Assembly: GCA_028285495.1 (NCBI GenBank)
Contig: JANQPB010000045.1
Location: 1-59,415, forward strand
Direction: 5' to 3'
Origin: Acidimicrobiales bacterium
GTDB taxonomy: Bacteria > Actinomycetota > Acidimicrobiia > Acidimicrobiales > SZUA-35
DNA length: 59,415 nt
The position numbers and the translations under genes were made by a program. Positions 17,189-25,828 of this stretch are shown here, piece after piece; position 1 is the first letter of the stretch; every line of letters begins with the position of its first letter. The notes below the pieces were generated by a model that saw nothing but the letters and a program-made list of their open reading frames with translations, did no database searches and was not told where the DNA came from.

Positions 17189-18208
17189 ATGCAGGCAGCG
17201 CGAATCAACGACGGGCAGCTCTCGATCGCCGACGTCGAGGTACCGACCCCCGAGGCCGACCACGCCAGGGTCCGCATCACGAGCGCCGGCGTCTGTCACT
17301 CCGATCTCCACCTCGCCAGGGGCGAGTGGCACGGCGTCAACGTGCCATCGTGCGGGCACGAGGCCATCGGCATCGTCGAAGAGCTCGGCCCCGGGGCCGA
17401 GCGGTTCACCTCGGTCGGCGACCGGGTCATCCTCGGCCTCGGCGGCACCGGAGGCGGCTATTGGTGCGGGGCCTGCATCCACTGTCTCGGCGGCGAGCCC
17501 CGTCTCTGCCCGGAGGGCAAGGGGATCATGGGCACGTTCGCCGAGCAGTTCTGCGTCTACGCCAAGTCGCTGGTGACGTTGCCCGACTCGGTCGGCGACC
17601 ACGAGGCGCCGCTCGCCTGCGGCGGGCTGACCGCCTACGGCGCCGTCAAGAAGCTGTTCAAGCACCAGATCAACCCGGGCTCGACGATCGGGATCATCGG
17701 GGCCGCCGGCGGGCTCGGCCACTATGCGGTCCAGCTGGCCAAGAACTTCGGCTACAACGTCGTCGGCGTCGACCTGGGCGAGGAGCGCCTCGCCTTCGCC
17801 AAGGAGCTGGGGGCCGACCAGGTGATGGAGCCCGAGGAGGCGGCCGGCCTCGGCCGCCAGGGCGGAGCCGACGCCGTGCTGATCTTCGCCGCAGCCAAGC
17901 CGGGCTTCGATCTCGGCATCAAGATGCTGCGCCGTGGCGGACTGTTCGTCGCCGTCGGCATCCCACCGACCGACCAGGGCAACATCGAGATCAGCCCGTG
18001 GGACTTCTTCCGCAAGGGCATCACCATGATCTACTCGGTGGTCGGCACCGTGCAGGACATGCGGGAACTGGTCGACCTGGCCGCGGACGGCAAGGTCCGC
18101 AGCCACATCGGCCGGACGGCTCCGTTGAGCGAGCTGCCGCAGGTGTTCGACGAGCTGGCCAGCGGTGCCTACGTCGGCCGGGCGATCATCACCGACCTGG
18201 CCAACTGA
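17189..18208 (+). CDS. Zinc-dependent alcohol dehydrogenase (MDR superfamily)
   Basis: 339 residues. The ATG at 17189 has AGGAG 14 bases upstream. The N-terminal GroES-like domain carries catalytic-zinc ligands in GVCHSDLH and SCGHEAIG and the structural-zinc set CGACIHCLGGEPRLC. The Rossmann domain shows IIGAAGGLGHYAVQLA, and the Asp ending strand 2 (VVGVDLG) suggests NAD(H) preference. It resembles class I ADHs acting on primary or aromatic alcohols; substrate unknown. The C-terminal half is complete (family length about 340). Confidence 0.9.
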   Translation: MQAARINDGQLSIADVEVPTPEADHARVRITSAGVCHSDLHLARGEWHGVNVPSCGHEAIGIVEELGPGAERFTSVGDRVILGLGGTGGGYWCGACIHCLGGEPRLCPEGKGIMGTFAEQFCVYAKSLVTLPDSVGDHEAPLACGGLTAYGAVKKLFKHQINPGSTIGIIGAAGGLGHYAVQLAKNFGYNVVGVDLGEERLAFAKELGADQVMEPEEAAGLGRQGGADAVLIFAAAKPGFDLGIKMLRRGGLFVAVGIPPTDQGNIEISPWDFFRKGITMIYSVVGTVQDMRELVDLAADGKVRSHIGRTAPLSELPQVFDELASGAYVGRAIITDLAN

Positions 18209-18457
18209 TCACGTCCGTCCGCCGGTGCCGAGCGGCGCCCTCGCAGGCCGTTCAGCGGTCCTCCACCTGCCGTGGGGCACCGGTGGCGCCCCTCCGGCCA
18301 GTCGACCACCGCTCCGACCACATGGGGCGGTACGCAGCCGACGCCGGACTCGATTCGGGGTCGGCGGCCGAGGCGATGGACGGGGCCATCGGCCGGTCGA
18401 CGACCGACGACGATCACCCCGCCCGGACCACGGCGACGCGGGGGTAGGTTGCGACGC

Positions 18458-19045
18458 ATGTCCGACGACGACCGTTCCCCCGGCGGCGACCGCGCCGCAC
18501 CCGAGCGCTCGACGCCGTCCATCCGGGCGATCCTGTTCGACATCGGCGACACCCTGGTCCACGCCGCCCGGCCCGGCACGCCGGTCGGCGACCTGCGGGT
18601 CCAACCGATCGGCGACGTCGTCGACGAGCTCGCCGAGCTGGGCGAGCGCTACCGGCTCGGCGCCGTCACCGACACGTCGGTCATGACGGCGGCCGACGTC
18701 CGCCGTGCCCTTGCCGGCGCCGGCATCGGCGATCGGTTGGAGGTGGTGGTGTCGTCGGTCGACGTCGGTGCGGCCAAGCCAGACCCCCGCGGGCTCGTGG
18801 CGGCGATGGCGGCGCTCGGCGTCACGCCGGGCGAGACCCTGTTCGTCGGCGATGCCGACGTCGACCGTGGCGCGGCCGAGGCCGCCGGGGTCACGTTCGT
18901 CGAGGCCGGCGGCGGCCGGTCGCCCGGCCCGGCGGTGTTGGCCGCCCTGGCCGACGCCGGCCAACCCGTCGACGGGGACGATCGCGCCCGTCGCAGCGAC
19001 CTGCGGGACGCCGGGGCGACCGGCGAGGACGGCACCGTCCGCTGA
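18458..19045 (+). CDS. HAD-superfamily hydrolase
   Basis: 195 residues. All four HAD motifs are visible: FDIGDTL (nucleophile Asp; the second Asp two residues on is also present), TDTS, the Lys in AAKPDPRG, and VGDADVD. The cap between motifs I and II is short. Such enzymes are small-molecule phosphatases; the substrate is not evident. It stands just upstream of the B12 riboswitch. Its placement could suggest the phosphatase step of cobalamin salvage (alpha-ribazole phosphate), but it lies before the riboswitch and that link is speculative. Confidence 0.8.
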   Translation: MSDDDRSPGGDRAAPERSTPSIRAILFDIGDTLVHAARPGTPVGDLRVQPIGDVVDELAELGERYRLGAVTDTSVMTAADVRRALAGAGIGDRLEVVVSSVDVGAAKPDPRGLVAAMAALGVTPGETLFVGDADVDRGAAEAAGVTFVEAGGGRSPGPAVLAALADAGQPVDGDDRARRSDLRDAGATGEDGTVR

Positions 19046-19069
19046 CCATTCGGGATCCCGTTCCGGGTG

Positions 19070-19212
19070 GTCGGCCGAGCGGCCGCTGGTAGTGTTCCCC
19101 CTGACGGGGAGACGAAGTCCGGTGAGATCCCGGCACTGTCCCGCAACGGTGATGCCGTCCGTCGACCCCGACCCGGGGATCGATGGCGCAGCGAGTCCGG
19201 TCGAGTTCCCAC
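19070..19212 (+). promoter_or_regulatory. Cobalamin (B12) riboswitch
   Basis: The aptamer core is clear: GACGGGGAGACGAAG, then TCCGGTGAGATCCCGGCACT and GTCCCGCAACGGTGATG match the conserved GCCGGTG-A-ATCC-GC-CT-CCCGCAACTG block, and a 3' B12 box with AGCGAGTCCGG follows near 19190. It precedes a cobalamin uptake and salvage operon, as expected. Exact ends are approximate. The likely ligand is adenosylcobalamin or another cobalamin, which represses the operon when abundant. Confidence 0.9.
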
Positions 19213-19285
19213 GTCGAACGAACCATGCAACTCTCGAGGACTTGGAGTTGGTTCGGCCGGCTTCCCAGAATCGCCGCTCGGGCTC

Positions 19286-19311
19286 GGGTACCTCGACCGA
19301 TGGAGGTACCC
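19286..19311 (+). promoter_or_regulatory. Hairpin masking the btuF ribosome-binding site
   Basis: GGGTACCTC (19286-19294) pairs perfectly with GAGGTACCC (19303-19311) around an 8-base loop. The 3' arm contains most of the GGAGGT Shine-Dalgarno of btuF, whose ATG is at 19314. The stem would block translation when formed, so it is a good candidate for the riboswitch expression platform. Confidence 0.7.
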
Positions 19312-19313
19312 CG

Positions 19314-20372
19314 ATGCACCGCTCGAACTGGACCATCCGCCTGCTGGCCGTCCTGGCCGCCCTCGCCCTCGTGGCCGCAGCCTGCGGCGACGATGACGAG
19401 ACCACCGATGCCTCGGAGGCTTCGGCGCCGGCCGCCGACGCCGAGTCCGACGACGCCACGGGCGACGAGAGCGACGAGGACGACGGCGCCATGGACGACG
19501 ACGCCATGGACGAGGAGGACGACGGCGCCGAGTCCGAGGACGCGACCGGCGACTTCCCGGTGACCATCGAGTCGGCAGGCGGCACCTGGACCCTCGATGC
19601 CGCCCCCCAGCGGATCGTCTCGCTGTCGCCGACGGCGACGGAGATCCTGTTCGCCATCGGCGCCGGCGACCAGGTGGTCGCCGCCGACGCCTTCTCCAAC
19701 TACCCACCCGAGGCCCCGACGACCGAGCTGTCCGGGTTCGACCCCAACGTCGAGGCGGTCACCGCCTTCGAGCCCGACCTGGTCGTGATCGCCAACGACG
19801 CCAACGACCTCGTGGCCAGCCTCACCGCACTCGACATTCCGGTCCTGGTCAGCCCGGCCCCGCCCGATCTCGAGCAGGGCTTCGACGAGATGGCGGCCAT
19901 CGGCCTCGCCGCCGGTCGGGTCGACGAGACCGCCGAGGCGGTCGCCGGCCTCCGGGGTGAGCTCGACGAGGCCTTCGCCGCCGCACCGGACGTGGCGGCC
20001 CGGGTGTACCACGAGCTCGACGAGACCTTCTTCTCCGCCAGCTCGAACAGCTTCATCGGCGCGGTCTACGCCGAGATGGGGGCCACCAACATCGCCGACG
20101 AGGCCGACACCGACGGTTTCGGCTTCCCCCAGCTCACCGAGGAGTACATCGTCGAGGCCGACCCCGAGATCATCGTGATCACCGACCAGGTCAGCTACAC
20201 CGCCGACGACCTCGCCGCCCGCCCGGGCTGGGACCAGCTCGCCGCGGTCAAGGCCGGCAACATCGTGACCGTCAACGCCGACATAGCCTCCCGGTGGGGC
20301 CCGCGCCTGCCGCAGTTCGTGCTGGCGATCGGCGAGGCGCTGACGGCCGTCGAGGCCGGCGCCGGCGGCTGA
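19314..20372 (+). CDS. btuF: Cobalamin ABC transporter substrate-binding lipoprotein
   Basis: 352 residues. The ATG at 19314 follows GGAGGT. A lipoprotein signal (LLAVLAALALVAAAC, lipobox Cys about residue 22) leads to a very acidic Asp/Glu/Ala linker (about 24-80), then a type III periplasmic-binding fold: RIVSLSPTATEILFAIGAG, VTAFEPDLVVI, VDETAEAVAGL and EADPEIIVITD. The fold also serves siderophores and haem. The B12 riboswitch upstream and the cob genes downstream make cobalamin the likely ligand. It acts outside the membrane and delivers substrate to the next gene product. Confidence 0.88.
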   Translation: MHRSNWTIRLLAVLAALALVAAACGDDDETTDASEASAPAADAESDDATGDESDEDDGAMDDDAMDEEDDGAESEDATGDFPVTIESAGGTWTLDAAPQRIVSLSPTATEILFAIGAGDQVVAADAFSNYPPEAPTTELSGFDPNVEAVTAFEPDLVVIANDANDLVASLTALDIPVLVSPAPPDLEQGFDEMAAIGLAAGRVDETAEAVAGLRGELDEAFAAAPDVAARVYHELDETFFSASSNSFIGAVYAEMGATNIADEADTDGFGFPQLTEEYIVEADPEIIVITDQVSYTADDLAARPGWDQLAAVKAGNIVTVNADIASRWGPRLPQFVLAIGEALTAVEAGAGG

Positions 20373-20393
20373 TCGCTCGGCCGCCCATCGACC

Positions 20394-21503
20394 GTGGACA
20401 CGGCCATCGCCACCGACGATCCCGGGGCGCCCGTCGAGTCGTATGACCGGCTCGGCCGGGCGCTCGCCCGGGCCTACCGCCTGCCACCGCTTGCGGTGGC
20501 TGGCGCAGTGCTGGTCCTGGCCGCGGTGGCCGTGCTCAGCGCCGTCACCGGTGCCGCCGGCCTGCCCGTCACCGGCGTGTTGTCGGCGCTGGCCGGCGCG
20601 GTGCCCGGCGTGCCGGTCGAGTCGACGTTGACCGAGCGCCAGGAGGCCGTGCTGTTCCAGATCCGACTGCCCCGACTGGCGCTCGGGATGCTGGTCGGCG
20701 GAGCCCTCGGCCTGTCGGGCGCCACCTACCAGGGCGTGTTCCGCAACCCGCTGGCCGATCCGTACCTGCTCGGCGTGTCGGCCGGGGCCGGGTTCGGTGC
20801 CGTCCTGGCCTTCGGCTTCGGGCTCGACCTCGGGTGGGGCCCGTTCGGCGCCGTGCCGGCGGCGGCGTTCGTCGGCGCCGTCGCTGCGGTGACCGCATCG
20901 GCACTGATCGCCAGGGGCTCGTGGTCGTCGCCGGCGACGCTGCTGCTCGGCGGGGTGGCGATGGCCGCCCTGTTCTCGGCCGCCCAGACCTACGCCCTGC
21001 AGCGGCTCGACGAGACCAGGGCCCGGGAGGTCCTGTCGTGGCTGTTCGGCCAGCTCAACACGAGCGGCTGGCGCCAGATCGGCATCGTCGGCCCCTACGT
21101 GCTGGTGTGCGGGCTGATCCTGTTCGTGCACCGCCGCCACCTCGACGTGCTGCGGGTCGGCGACGACGAGGCCAGGTCCGTCGGGCTCGACCCGGCCAGG
21201 ACCCGCCTGATCCTGATCGTGACCGCCTCGCTGATGACGGCCGCCGCGGTGTCGGTGAGCGGGCTGATCGCCTTCGTCGGCCTCGTCGTCCCGCACCTCG
21301 TTCGGCTGCTGGTGTCCAGCAGCTACCGGGTGATCGTGCCGCTGTCCGCGGTGGTCGGGGCGGCGTTCCTGGCCTTCGTCGACATCGGGGCCCGGACGCT
21401 CGTCGCCCCGTCCGAGCTGCCGGTCGGCGTGATCACCGCCTTCGTCGGCGCCCCGTTCTTCGCCTTCGTGCTCTGGCGGGGGGCGGCGAGGGACCTGTCA
21501 TGA
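20394..21503 (+). CDS. btuC: Cobalamin ABC transporter permease
   Basis: 369 residues, GTG start at 20394. A FecCD/BtuC-type permease with about nine to ten transmembrane helices. Family motifs include RLPRLALGMLVGGALGLSGA, YQGVFRNPLADPYLLGVSAG and GLIAFVGLVVPHLVRLL. It forms a dimeric channel for cobalamin with the following ATPase and the preceding binding protein. Its stop overlaps the ATPase start (ATGA), so the two are translationally coupled. Confidence 0.9.
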   Translation: MDTAIATDDPGAPVESYDRLGRALARAYRLPPLAVAGAVLVLAAVAVLSAVTGAAGLPVTGVLSALAGAVPGVPVESTLTERQEAVLFQIRLPRLALGMLVGGALGLSGATYQGVFRNPLADPYLLGVSAGAGFGAVLAFGFGLDLGWGPFGAVPAAAFVGAVAAVTASALIARGSWSSPATLLLGGVAMAALFSAAQTYALQRLDETRAREVLSWLFGQLNTSGWRQIGIVGPYVLVCGLILFVHRRHLDVLRVGDDEARSVGLDPARTRLILIVTASLMTAAAVSVSGLIAFVGLVVPHLVRLLVSSSYRVIVPLSAVVGAAFLAFVDIGARTLVAPSELPVGVITAFVGAPFFAFVLWRGAARDLS

Positions 21504-22342
21504 CCGGGGCCGGCGCCGGAACCGGCATCGAGGGCCGGAACGGCCCCACCACGGCGGCCGCGGCGCTGACCTGCCGGGGGCTCACCGTCGACCTCGGCGA
21601 CGGGCCGGTCGTCGACGGGGTCGATCTCGACCTCCGGTCGGGCGAGTGGCTCGGCGTCATCGGGCCGAACGGTGCCGGCAAGTCGACCCTGCTCCGGGCC
21701 GCGGCCGGGCTGATCGACCACGGTGGCGACGTCTCGCTGCCCGACGGCCGCCGGCCCGGACCGCTCGACGTTGCCATCGTCCCCCAGATCCCGACGGTGC
21801 CGGACACGATGACCGTGGCCGAGTACACGCTGATCGGCCGCACGGCGCACCTGCGGTGGCTGGCCGGCGAGTCGGCCGCCGACCGCCGGATCGTCGGCGA
21901 CACCCTCCGCCGCCTCGACCTGGCCCGGTTCGCCGACCGGCACCTCGGCTCGCTGTCCGGCGGTGAGCGCCAGCGGGTGGTGATCGCCAGGGCCCTCGTG
22001 CAGGATGCACCCATCCTGTTCCTCGACGAGCCGACCAGCGCCCTCGACGTCGGCCACCAGGCCAGCGTGCTCGAACTGGTCGACGACCTCCGCCACGCCG
22101 ACGGGCTGTCGGTCCTGGCGGTGATGCACGATCTGACCACCGCCGCCCGGTTCGCCGACCGGCTGACCCTGCTCGACCGGGGTCGGCTGGTGACCACCGG
22201 CCCACCGATCGACGTCCTCGACGACGCCGGCCTGAGCGACGTCTACGGCACCCCACTGACCATGCGGATCATCGACGGCGACCCGGTGGTCCTGCCGACG
22301 CCCCGCCACGCCACCCCGAACCCGGAGGAGACCCTGCCATGA
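21500..22342 (+). CDS. btuD: Cobalamin ABC transporter ATP-binding protein
   Basis: 280 residues with all ABC ATPase motifs: Walker A GPNGAGKST, signature LSGGERQ, Walker B ILFLDEPTSALD, and the switch His in VMHDL. A 25-residue Gly/Thr-rich leader precedes the domain. It powers the BtuC channel. The start overlaps the btuC stop by four bases, and its stop overlaps the cobO start in the same way. Confidence 0.9.
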   Translation: MTGAGAGTGIEGRNGPTTAAAALTCRGLTVDLGDGPVVDGVDLDLRSGEWLGVIGPNGAGKSTLLRAAAGLIDHGGDVSLPDGRRPGPLDVAIVPQIPTVPDTMTVAEYTLIGRTAHLRWLAGESAADRRIVGDTLRRLDLARFADRHLGSLSGGERQRVVIARALVQDAPILFLDEPTSALDVGHQASVLELVDDLRHADGLSVLAVMHDLTTAARFADRLTLLDRGRLVTTGPPIDVLDDAGLSDVYGTPLTMRIIDGDPVVLPTPRHATPNPEETLP

Positions 22343-22953
22343 GCGACCACGAACCGGCGAGCGAACCGGACGATCGGGCCGGCGACAGGTCCGAGCCACT
22401 CGAGGAGCGGCCCTACCAGCGTGACGAGCTGACCGGCGCTCCGTCGATCGTGCTCGTCAACACCGGCGACGGCAAGGGCAAGTCGACCGCCGCCTTCGGG
22501 ACCGTCATCCGGGCGGTCGCCCTCGACTGGCCGGTCGCCGTCGTCCAGTTCCTCAAGAGCAGCGACTGGAACACCGGCGAGGAGAAGGTGTGCCGAGGCC
22601 TCGGCGTCGAGTGGTTCACCGCCGGCGACGGCTTCACGTGGGACTCCGACGACCTCGACGAGACCCGGGCAAAGGCGGTGGCGGCCTGGGGGTTCGCCGC
22701 CGACCTGATCGCCGATGGCCGGCACCGCCTGATCGTGCTCGACGAGATCAGCTACGCCATGACCTGGGGCTGGATCGACGCCGACGAGGTGGCGGCAGCC
22801 GTGCGCGGCCGACCCGAGACGGTCAACCTGGTGCTGACCGGGCGCGACATGGCCGAGCAGGTCGTCGACGTGGCCGACACGGTGACCGAGATGGTCAAGG
22901 TCAAGCACGCGTTCGACCGGGGCATCCGGGCCAAGAAAGGCATCGACTACTGA
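22339..22953 (+). CDS. cobO: Corrinoid adenosyltransferase (CobA/CobO type)
   Basis: 204 residues. An unusual P-loop NTGDGKGKSTAAFG binds ATP in the reversed orientation typical of this family. WNTGEE, LIVLDEISYAMTWGW and LTGRDM are further family motifs. The enzyme transfers the 5'-deoxyadenosyl group of ATP to cob(I)alamin, turning imported B12 into its coenzyme form. It carries a 35-residue acidic N-terminal extension. It is coupled by a TGATG overlap to cobT. Confidence 0.93.
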   Translation: MSDHEPASEPDDRAGDRSEPLEERPYQRDELTGAPSIVLVNTGDGKGKSTAAFGTVIRAVALDWPVAVVQFLKSSDWNTGEEKVCRGLGVEWFTAGDGFTWDSDDLDETRAKAVAAWGFAADLIADGRHRLIVLDEISYAMTWGWIDADEVAAAVRGRPETVNLVLTGRDMAEQVVDVADTVTEMVKVKHAFDRGIRAKKGIDY

Positions 22954-24077
22954 TGTCCGACACACCGGCCGGCGGGACGACCGCCTCCGACCTCGACGAG
23001 GGGCCGCCCGAGCCACCGACGCTCGACCGCGCAGCCATGGACGCCGCCCGCCGTCGGTGGGCCACCCGGGCCAAGCCGCCGGGGGCCCTCGGCGACCTGG
23101 AGGACCTCGGCGTCCACCTGGCCGGCGTGACCGGGTCGTGCCCGCCACCGTCTCCCCGCCGGCCGGCGGTGGCGCTGTTCGCCGGCGACCACGGCGTCGT
23201 CCACTCGGGGGCAAGCGCCTGGCCCCAGGAGATCACGGCGGCCATGGTCGCCACCATCGCCGCCGGCGGGGCCGCTATCAACGCCATCGCCCGGGTCGCC
23301 GGGGCCTCGGTGACCGTGGTCGACGTCGGCGTGGCCACGCCGCTGCCGGCCGGTCCACCGCCGGTGGCCGACGGGGGAACCGGGTCGGCGACCGGCGGCT
23401 CGCCGGACCCGACGCTCATCGATCGCCGGGTCCGGGCCGGCACCGGCGACCTCTCGACCGGGCCGGCGATGTCGACCGGCGAGGCGTCGCAAGCGATCGA
23501 CGTCGGACGATCGGTGGCTGCCGAGCTGGTCGAGAGTGGTGGCGCCGACTGCCTCGTCGGCGGCGAGATGGGCATCGGCAACACCACACCGTCGGCGGCC
23601 CTGATCGCCGCCTGCACCGGCCTCCCGGCCACCGAGCTGACCGGCCCCGGGGCCGGGGAGCCGGCCGACGGCCTCGACCACAAGCGGCGGCTGATCGAGA
23701 CGGGCCTGGCCAGGGCCGGCTCCTCCGGGCGGCCGCTCGACCTGCTGGCCGAGCTCGGCGGCCTGGAGATCGCCGCACTGGCCGGGCTCCAGATCGAGGC
23801 GGCCGAGCGTCGAGTCCCGTTCGTGGTCGACGGGGTGATCGCCCTCGCCGCCCTGTGTGTGGCCGACCGGCTGGCGCCGGGGACGGCGAGCCTGGCCATC
23901 GCCGGCCACCGCTCCACCGAGCCGGCGGCGACCGCGGCGCTCGAGCACCTCGGCCTGCGGCCGCTGCTCGACCTCGGCCTGTGCCTGGGCGAGGGAACGG
24001 GGGCTGCGCTGGCGATCCCGCTGATCCAGGCGGCGGCCGCGGCGCTGTCGGACATGGCCGACCTGCCGGCAGGATGA
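22953..24077 (+). CDS. cobT: Nicotinate-nucleotide--dimethylbenzimidazole phosphoribosyltransferase
   Basis: 374 residues. Hallmarks are the GDHGVVHSGASAWPQEIT segment, GGEMGIGNTTPSAAL and the C-terminal LGEGTGAALAIPLI, whose Glu is the general base of CobT. It makes alpha-ribazole 5'-phosphate from nicotinate mononucleotide and dimethylbenzimidazole for the lower ligand of B12. The start overlaps the cobO stop. A Gly/Pro-rich insertion of about 25 residues near residue 140 is unusual but does not touch the motifs. Confidence 0.93.
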   Translation: MSDTPAGGTTASDLDEGPPEPPTLDRAAMDAARRRWATRAKPPGALGDLEDLGVHLAGVTGSCPPPSPRRPAVALFAGDHGVVHSGASAWPQEITAAMVATIAAGGAAINAIARVAGASVTVVDVGVATPLPAGPPPVADGGTGSATGGSPDPTLIDRRVRAGTGDLSTGPAMSTGEASQAIDVGRSVAAELVESGGADCLVGGEMGIGNTTPSAALIAACTGLPATELTGPGAGEPADGLDHKRRLIETGLARAGSSGRPLDLLAELGGLEIAALAGLQIEAAERRVPFVVDGVIALAALCVADRLAPGTASLAIAGHRSTEPAATAALEHLGLRPLLDLGLCLGEGTGAALAIPLIQAAAAALSDMADLPAG

Positions 24078-24081
24078 CCGG

Positions 24082-24702
24082 GTGACGACCGACGGAGCGA
24101 GCGGCGAGCCACACCGGACCGGCGACGGCGCCAAGTCGATGGGGCCAGACCGCAGCCGGTTGACGGTACTGACCGGCGGCGCCCGCTCGGGCAAGAGCAC
24201 GTTCGCCCTCGACCTCGCCACCGGCGCCGCCGGACCGGACGGTCCCGTCGTGTTCGTGGCCACCTGCCCGCGGATCGACGGGGACGACGACCTGGCCAGG
24301 CGCATCGACGCCCACCGGGCCGAGCGACCGGCCCACTGGACCACCGTCGAGAGCGAGACCGACCTCGCGGCAACGCTGGCGGCCGCCGATCCGGACGCGG
24401 TCGTCGTGATCGACTGCCTGACGCTGTGGGTCAACAACCTGCTGTTCCGCGACCACGACGAGGCGGCGATCGTCGCTTCAGCCGAGGCCGCACTAGCCAT
24501 CGTCCGGCATCGGCCCGGGCCGACGATCGCGGTGACGAACGAGGTCGGGCTCGGCCTCGTCCCAGCCGACGAGTTGAGCCGGTCCTACCGGGACGCTCTC
24601 GGGCGGGTCAACCAACGGTGGGTGGCGGCGGCCGCCCAGGCCCTGTTCCTGGTCGCCGGCCGGGCGCTCGCACTCCACGATCCGCGGGACCTGCTGGCGT
24701 GA
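24082..24702 (+). CDS. cobU: Adenosylcobinamide kinase / adenosylcobinamide-phosphate guanylyltransferase
   Basis: 206 residues, GTG start at 24082, four bases after cobT. Walker A is GGARSGKSTFA. The His in RRIDAHRAERP is the probable guanylylation site, and NEVGLGLVPADELSRSYRD and LGRVNQ are diagnostic. It phosphorylates adenosylcobinamide and then attaches GMP, producing the activated corrinoid used by CobS. It carries a 25-residue N-terminal extension. It overlaps the cobS start. Confidence 0.93.
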   Translation: MTTDGASGEPHRTGDGAKSMGPDRSRLTVLTGGARSGKSTFALDLATGAAGPDGPVVFVATCPRIDGDDDLARRIDAHRAERPAHWTTVESETDLAATLAAADPDAVVVIDCLTLWVNNLLFRDHDEAAIVASAEAALAIVRHRPGPTIAVTNEVGLGLVPADELSRSYRDALGRVNQRWVAAAAQALFLVAGRALALHDPRDLLA

Positions 24703-25460
24703 GTGCGCTCCGTGGCCTGCTCGGTGCGCTCCAGTTCCTGACCCGGCTCCCGATCCGGCTGTCGACCCCCGTCCCCCATCAGCACGTGCTGCCCTGGTTC
24801 CCCATCGCGGGGGCCGTGATCGGGCTGCTCGTCGGCGGGGTTGCGGCGGCAACGGTCGACGCGCTCGGTTCGACGCTGGCCGCCAGCCTGGCGGTGGTGG
24901 CCGGGCTCGTGGTCACCGGGGCCTTCCACGAGGACGGGCTGGCCGACACCGCCGATGCCTTCGGTGGAGGATGGACCACCGAGCAGCGGCTGGAGATCCT
25001 CAAGGACTCTCGCCACGGCACCTACGGTGTCGCTGCGCTGACCTCGTCGATCCTGATCCGGGTCGCCGCACTGGCGGCACTGACCGGACCGGCGGCGATG
25101 CTGGCGGCGGCGGTGGCCGCCAACGCCATCGGTCGGGTGGCGGCGATCGGGGCGCTGCTCGTGCTCCCGACCGCGGTCGACTCGGGCCTCGGTGCCGGCT
25201 CGGCTGGCGCGGCACGACCGGTCCCGCTGATCGTCGGGATGACGGGTGGGCTGGCGATGGCGGCGCTGGCCATCGGTTGGTTGGCGCTGCCGGCCGCGGC
25301 TGCCGCCGCCCTCGCCCTCGTGGTCGTCGGCGCACTCGCCGTCCGCAAGATCGGCGGCACGGTCGGCGACGTCCTCGGCGCGATCGAGCAGGTGGCCGAG
25401 GGCGCAGTGCTGGTCGTGGTGGCGGCGCTGGCCAGCCGGGCCGACCTGCCGTGGTGGTGA
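24699..25460 (+). CDS. cobS: Adenosylcobinamide-GDP ribazoletransferase
   Basis: 253 residues from the GTG at 24699, which overlaps the cobU stop. An integral membrane protein with about seven helices. The metal-binding motif DGLADTADAFGG and LKDSRHGTYG are diagnostic. It joins adenosylcobinamide-GDP to alpha-ribazole phosphate, the last assembly step of the nucleotide loop. It is the last gene of the operon and is followed by a small hairpin. Confidence 0.93.
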   Translation: MSALRGLLGALQFLTRLPIRLSTPVPHQHVLPWFPIAGAVIGLLVGGVAAATVDALGSTLAASLAVVAGLVVTGAFHEDGLADTADAFGGGWTTEQRLEILKDSRHGTYGVAALTSSILIRVAALAALTGPAAMLAAAVAANAIGRVAAIGALLVLPTAVDSGLGAGSAGAARPVPLIVGMTGGLAMAALAIGWLALPAAAAAALALVVVGALAVRKIGGTVGDVLGAIEQVAEGAVLVVVAALASRADLPWW

Positions 25461-25461
25461 C

Positions 25462-25485
25462 CCGACGCCGGTGCCCCCGCGTCGG
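25462..25485 (+). terminator. Hairpin after cobS
   Basis: CCGACGC (25462-25468) pairs with GCGTCGG (25479-25485), starting two bases after the cobS stop. There is no T-tract, so termination may be weak or factor-assisted, but the position at the operon end is suggestive. Confidence 0.4.
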
Positions 25486-25522
25486 AGCCGGGCGAGGACG
25501 GAGGTCGTCGCCCGATGCGGGC

Positions 25523-25828
25523 TCAGGCCGAGAGCGGCACGACGTTCGGCTGGTCGCCCGGTCCGGTGGCGACCGGATCGTCTGGCGGCGGCATCGGCTG
25601 GCGACGGTCGCCGACGACGTGCACCTGGAAGTACGTCGTGAAGGAGATGTCGAGCTCCCTCATCTCGAAGATCCTGGCCGTCTCGTCACCCTGCTCGTTG
25701 ACGAGGTACTCGGCGTAGCTCCTCGCCTCATCGAGGCTCGTCGCCACCACGTGCTTGAGATCGTCGCCCGATCCGTGGACCAGCAGATGCGGCGCAGCCG
25801 CCTCGTCCTGGAGCGCTTCGTCGTTCAC
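25523..25828 (-). CDS. Small conserved-looking hypothetical protein
   Basis: 101 residues, soluble. It begins MNDEALQDEAAAPHLLVHGS and contains an alternating beta/alpha core (DDLKHVVATSLDEARSYAEYL, split here around residue 40) and a proline-rich tail. No signal peptide, membrane segment or recognisable motif. It converges on the end of the cobS operon and is transcribed alone. Composition and frame look genuine. Function unknown. Confidence 0.55.
   Translation of the reverse strand: MNDEALQDEAAAPHLLVHGSGDDLKHVVATSLDEARSYAEYLVNEQGDETARIFEMRELDISFTTYFQVHVVGDRRQPMPPPDDPVATGPGDQPNVVPLSA

Noticed and set aside
18209..18457. Gene in the interval after the zinc dehydrogenase
   Set aside because: Open frames cross it, but they are continuations of shadows. 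No start with a ribosome-binding site or protein-like content was found.
19314..20372. Siderophore- or haem-binding protein instead of BtuF
   Set aside because: The fold is shared, but the B12 riboswitch immediately upstream and cob genes downstream favour cobalamin.
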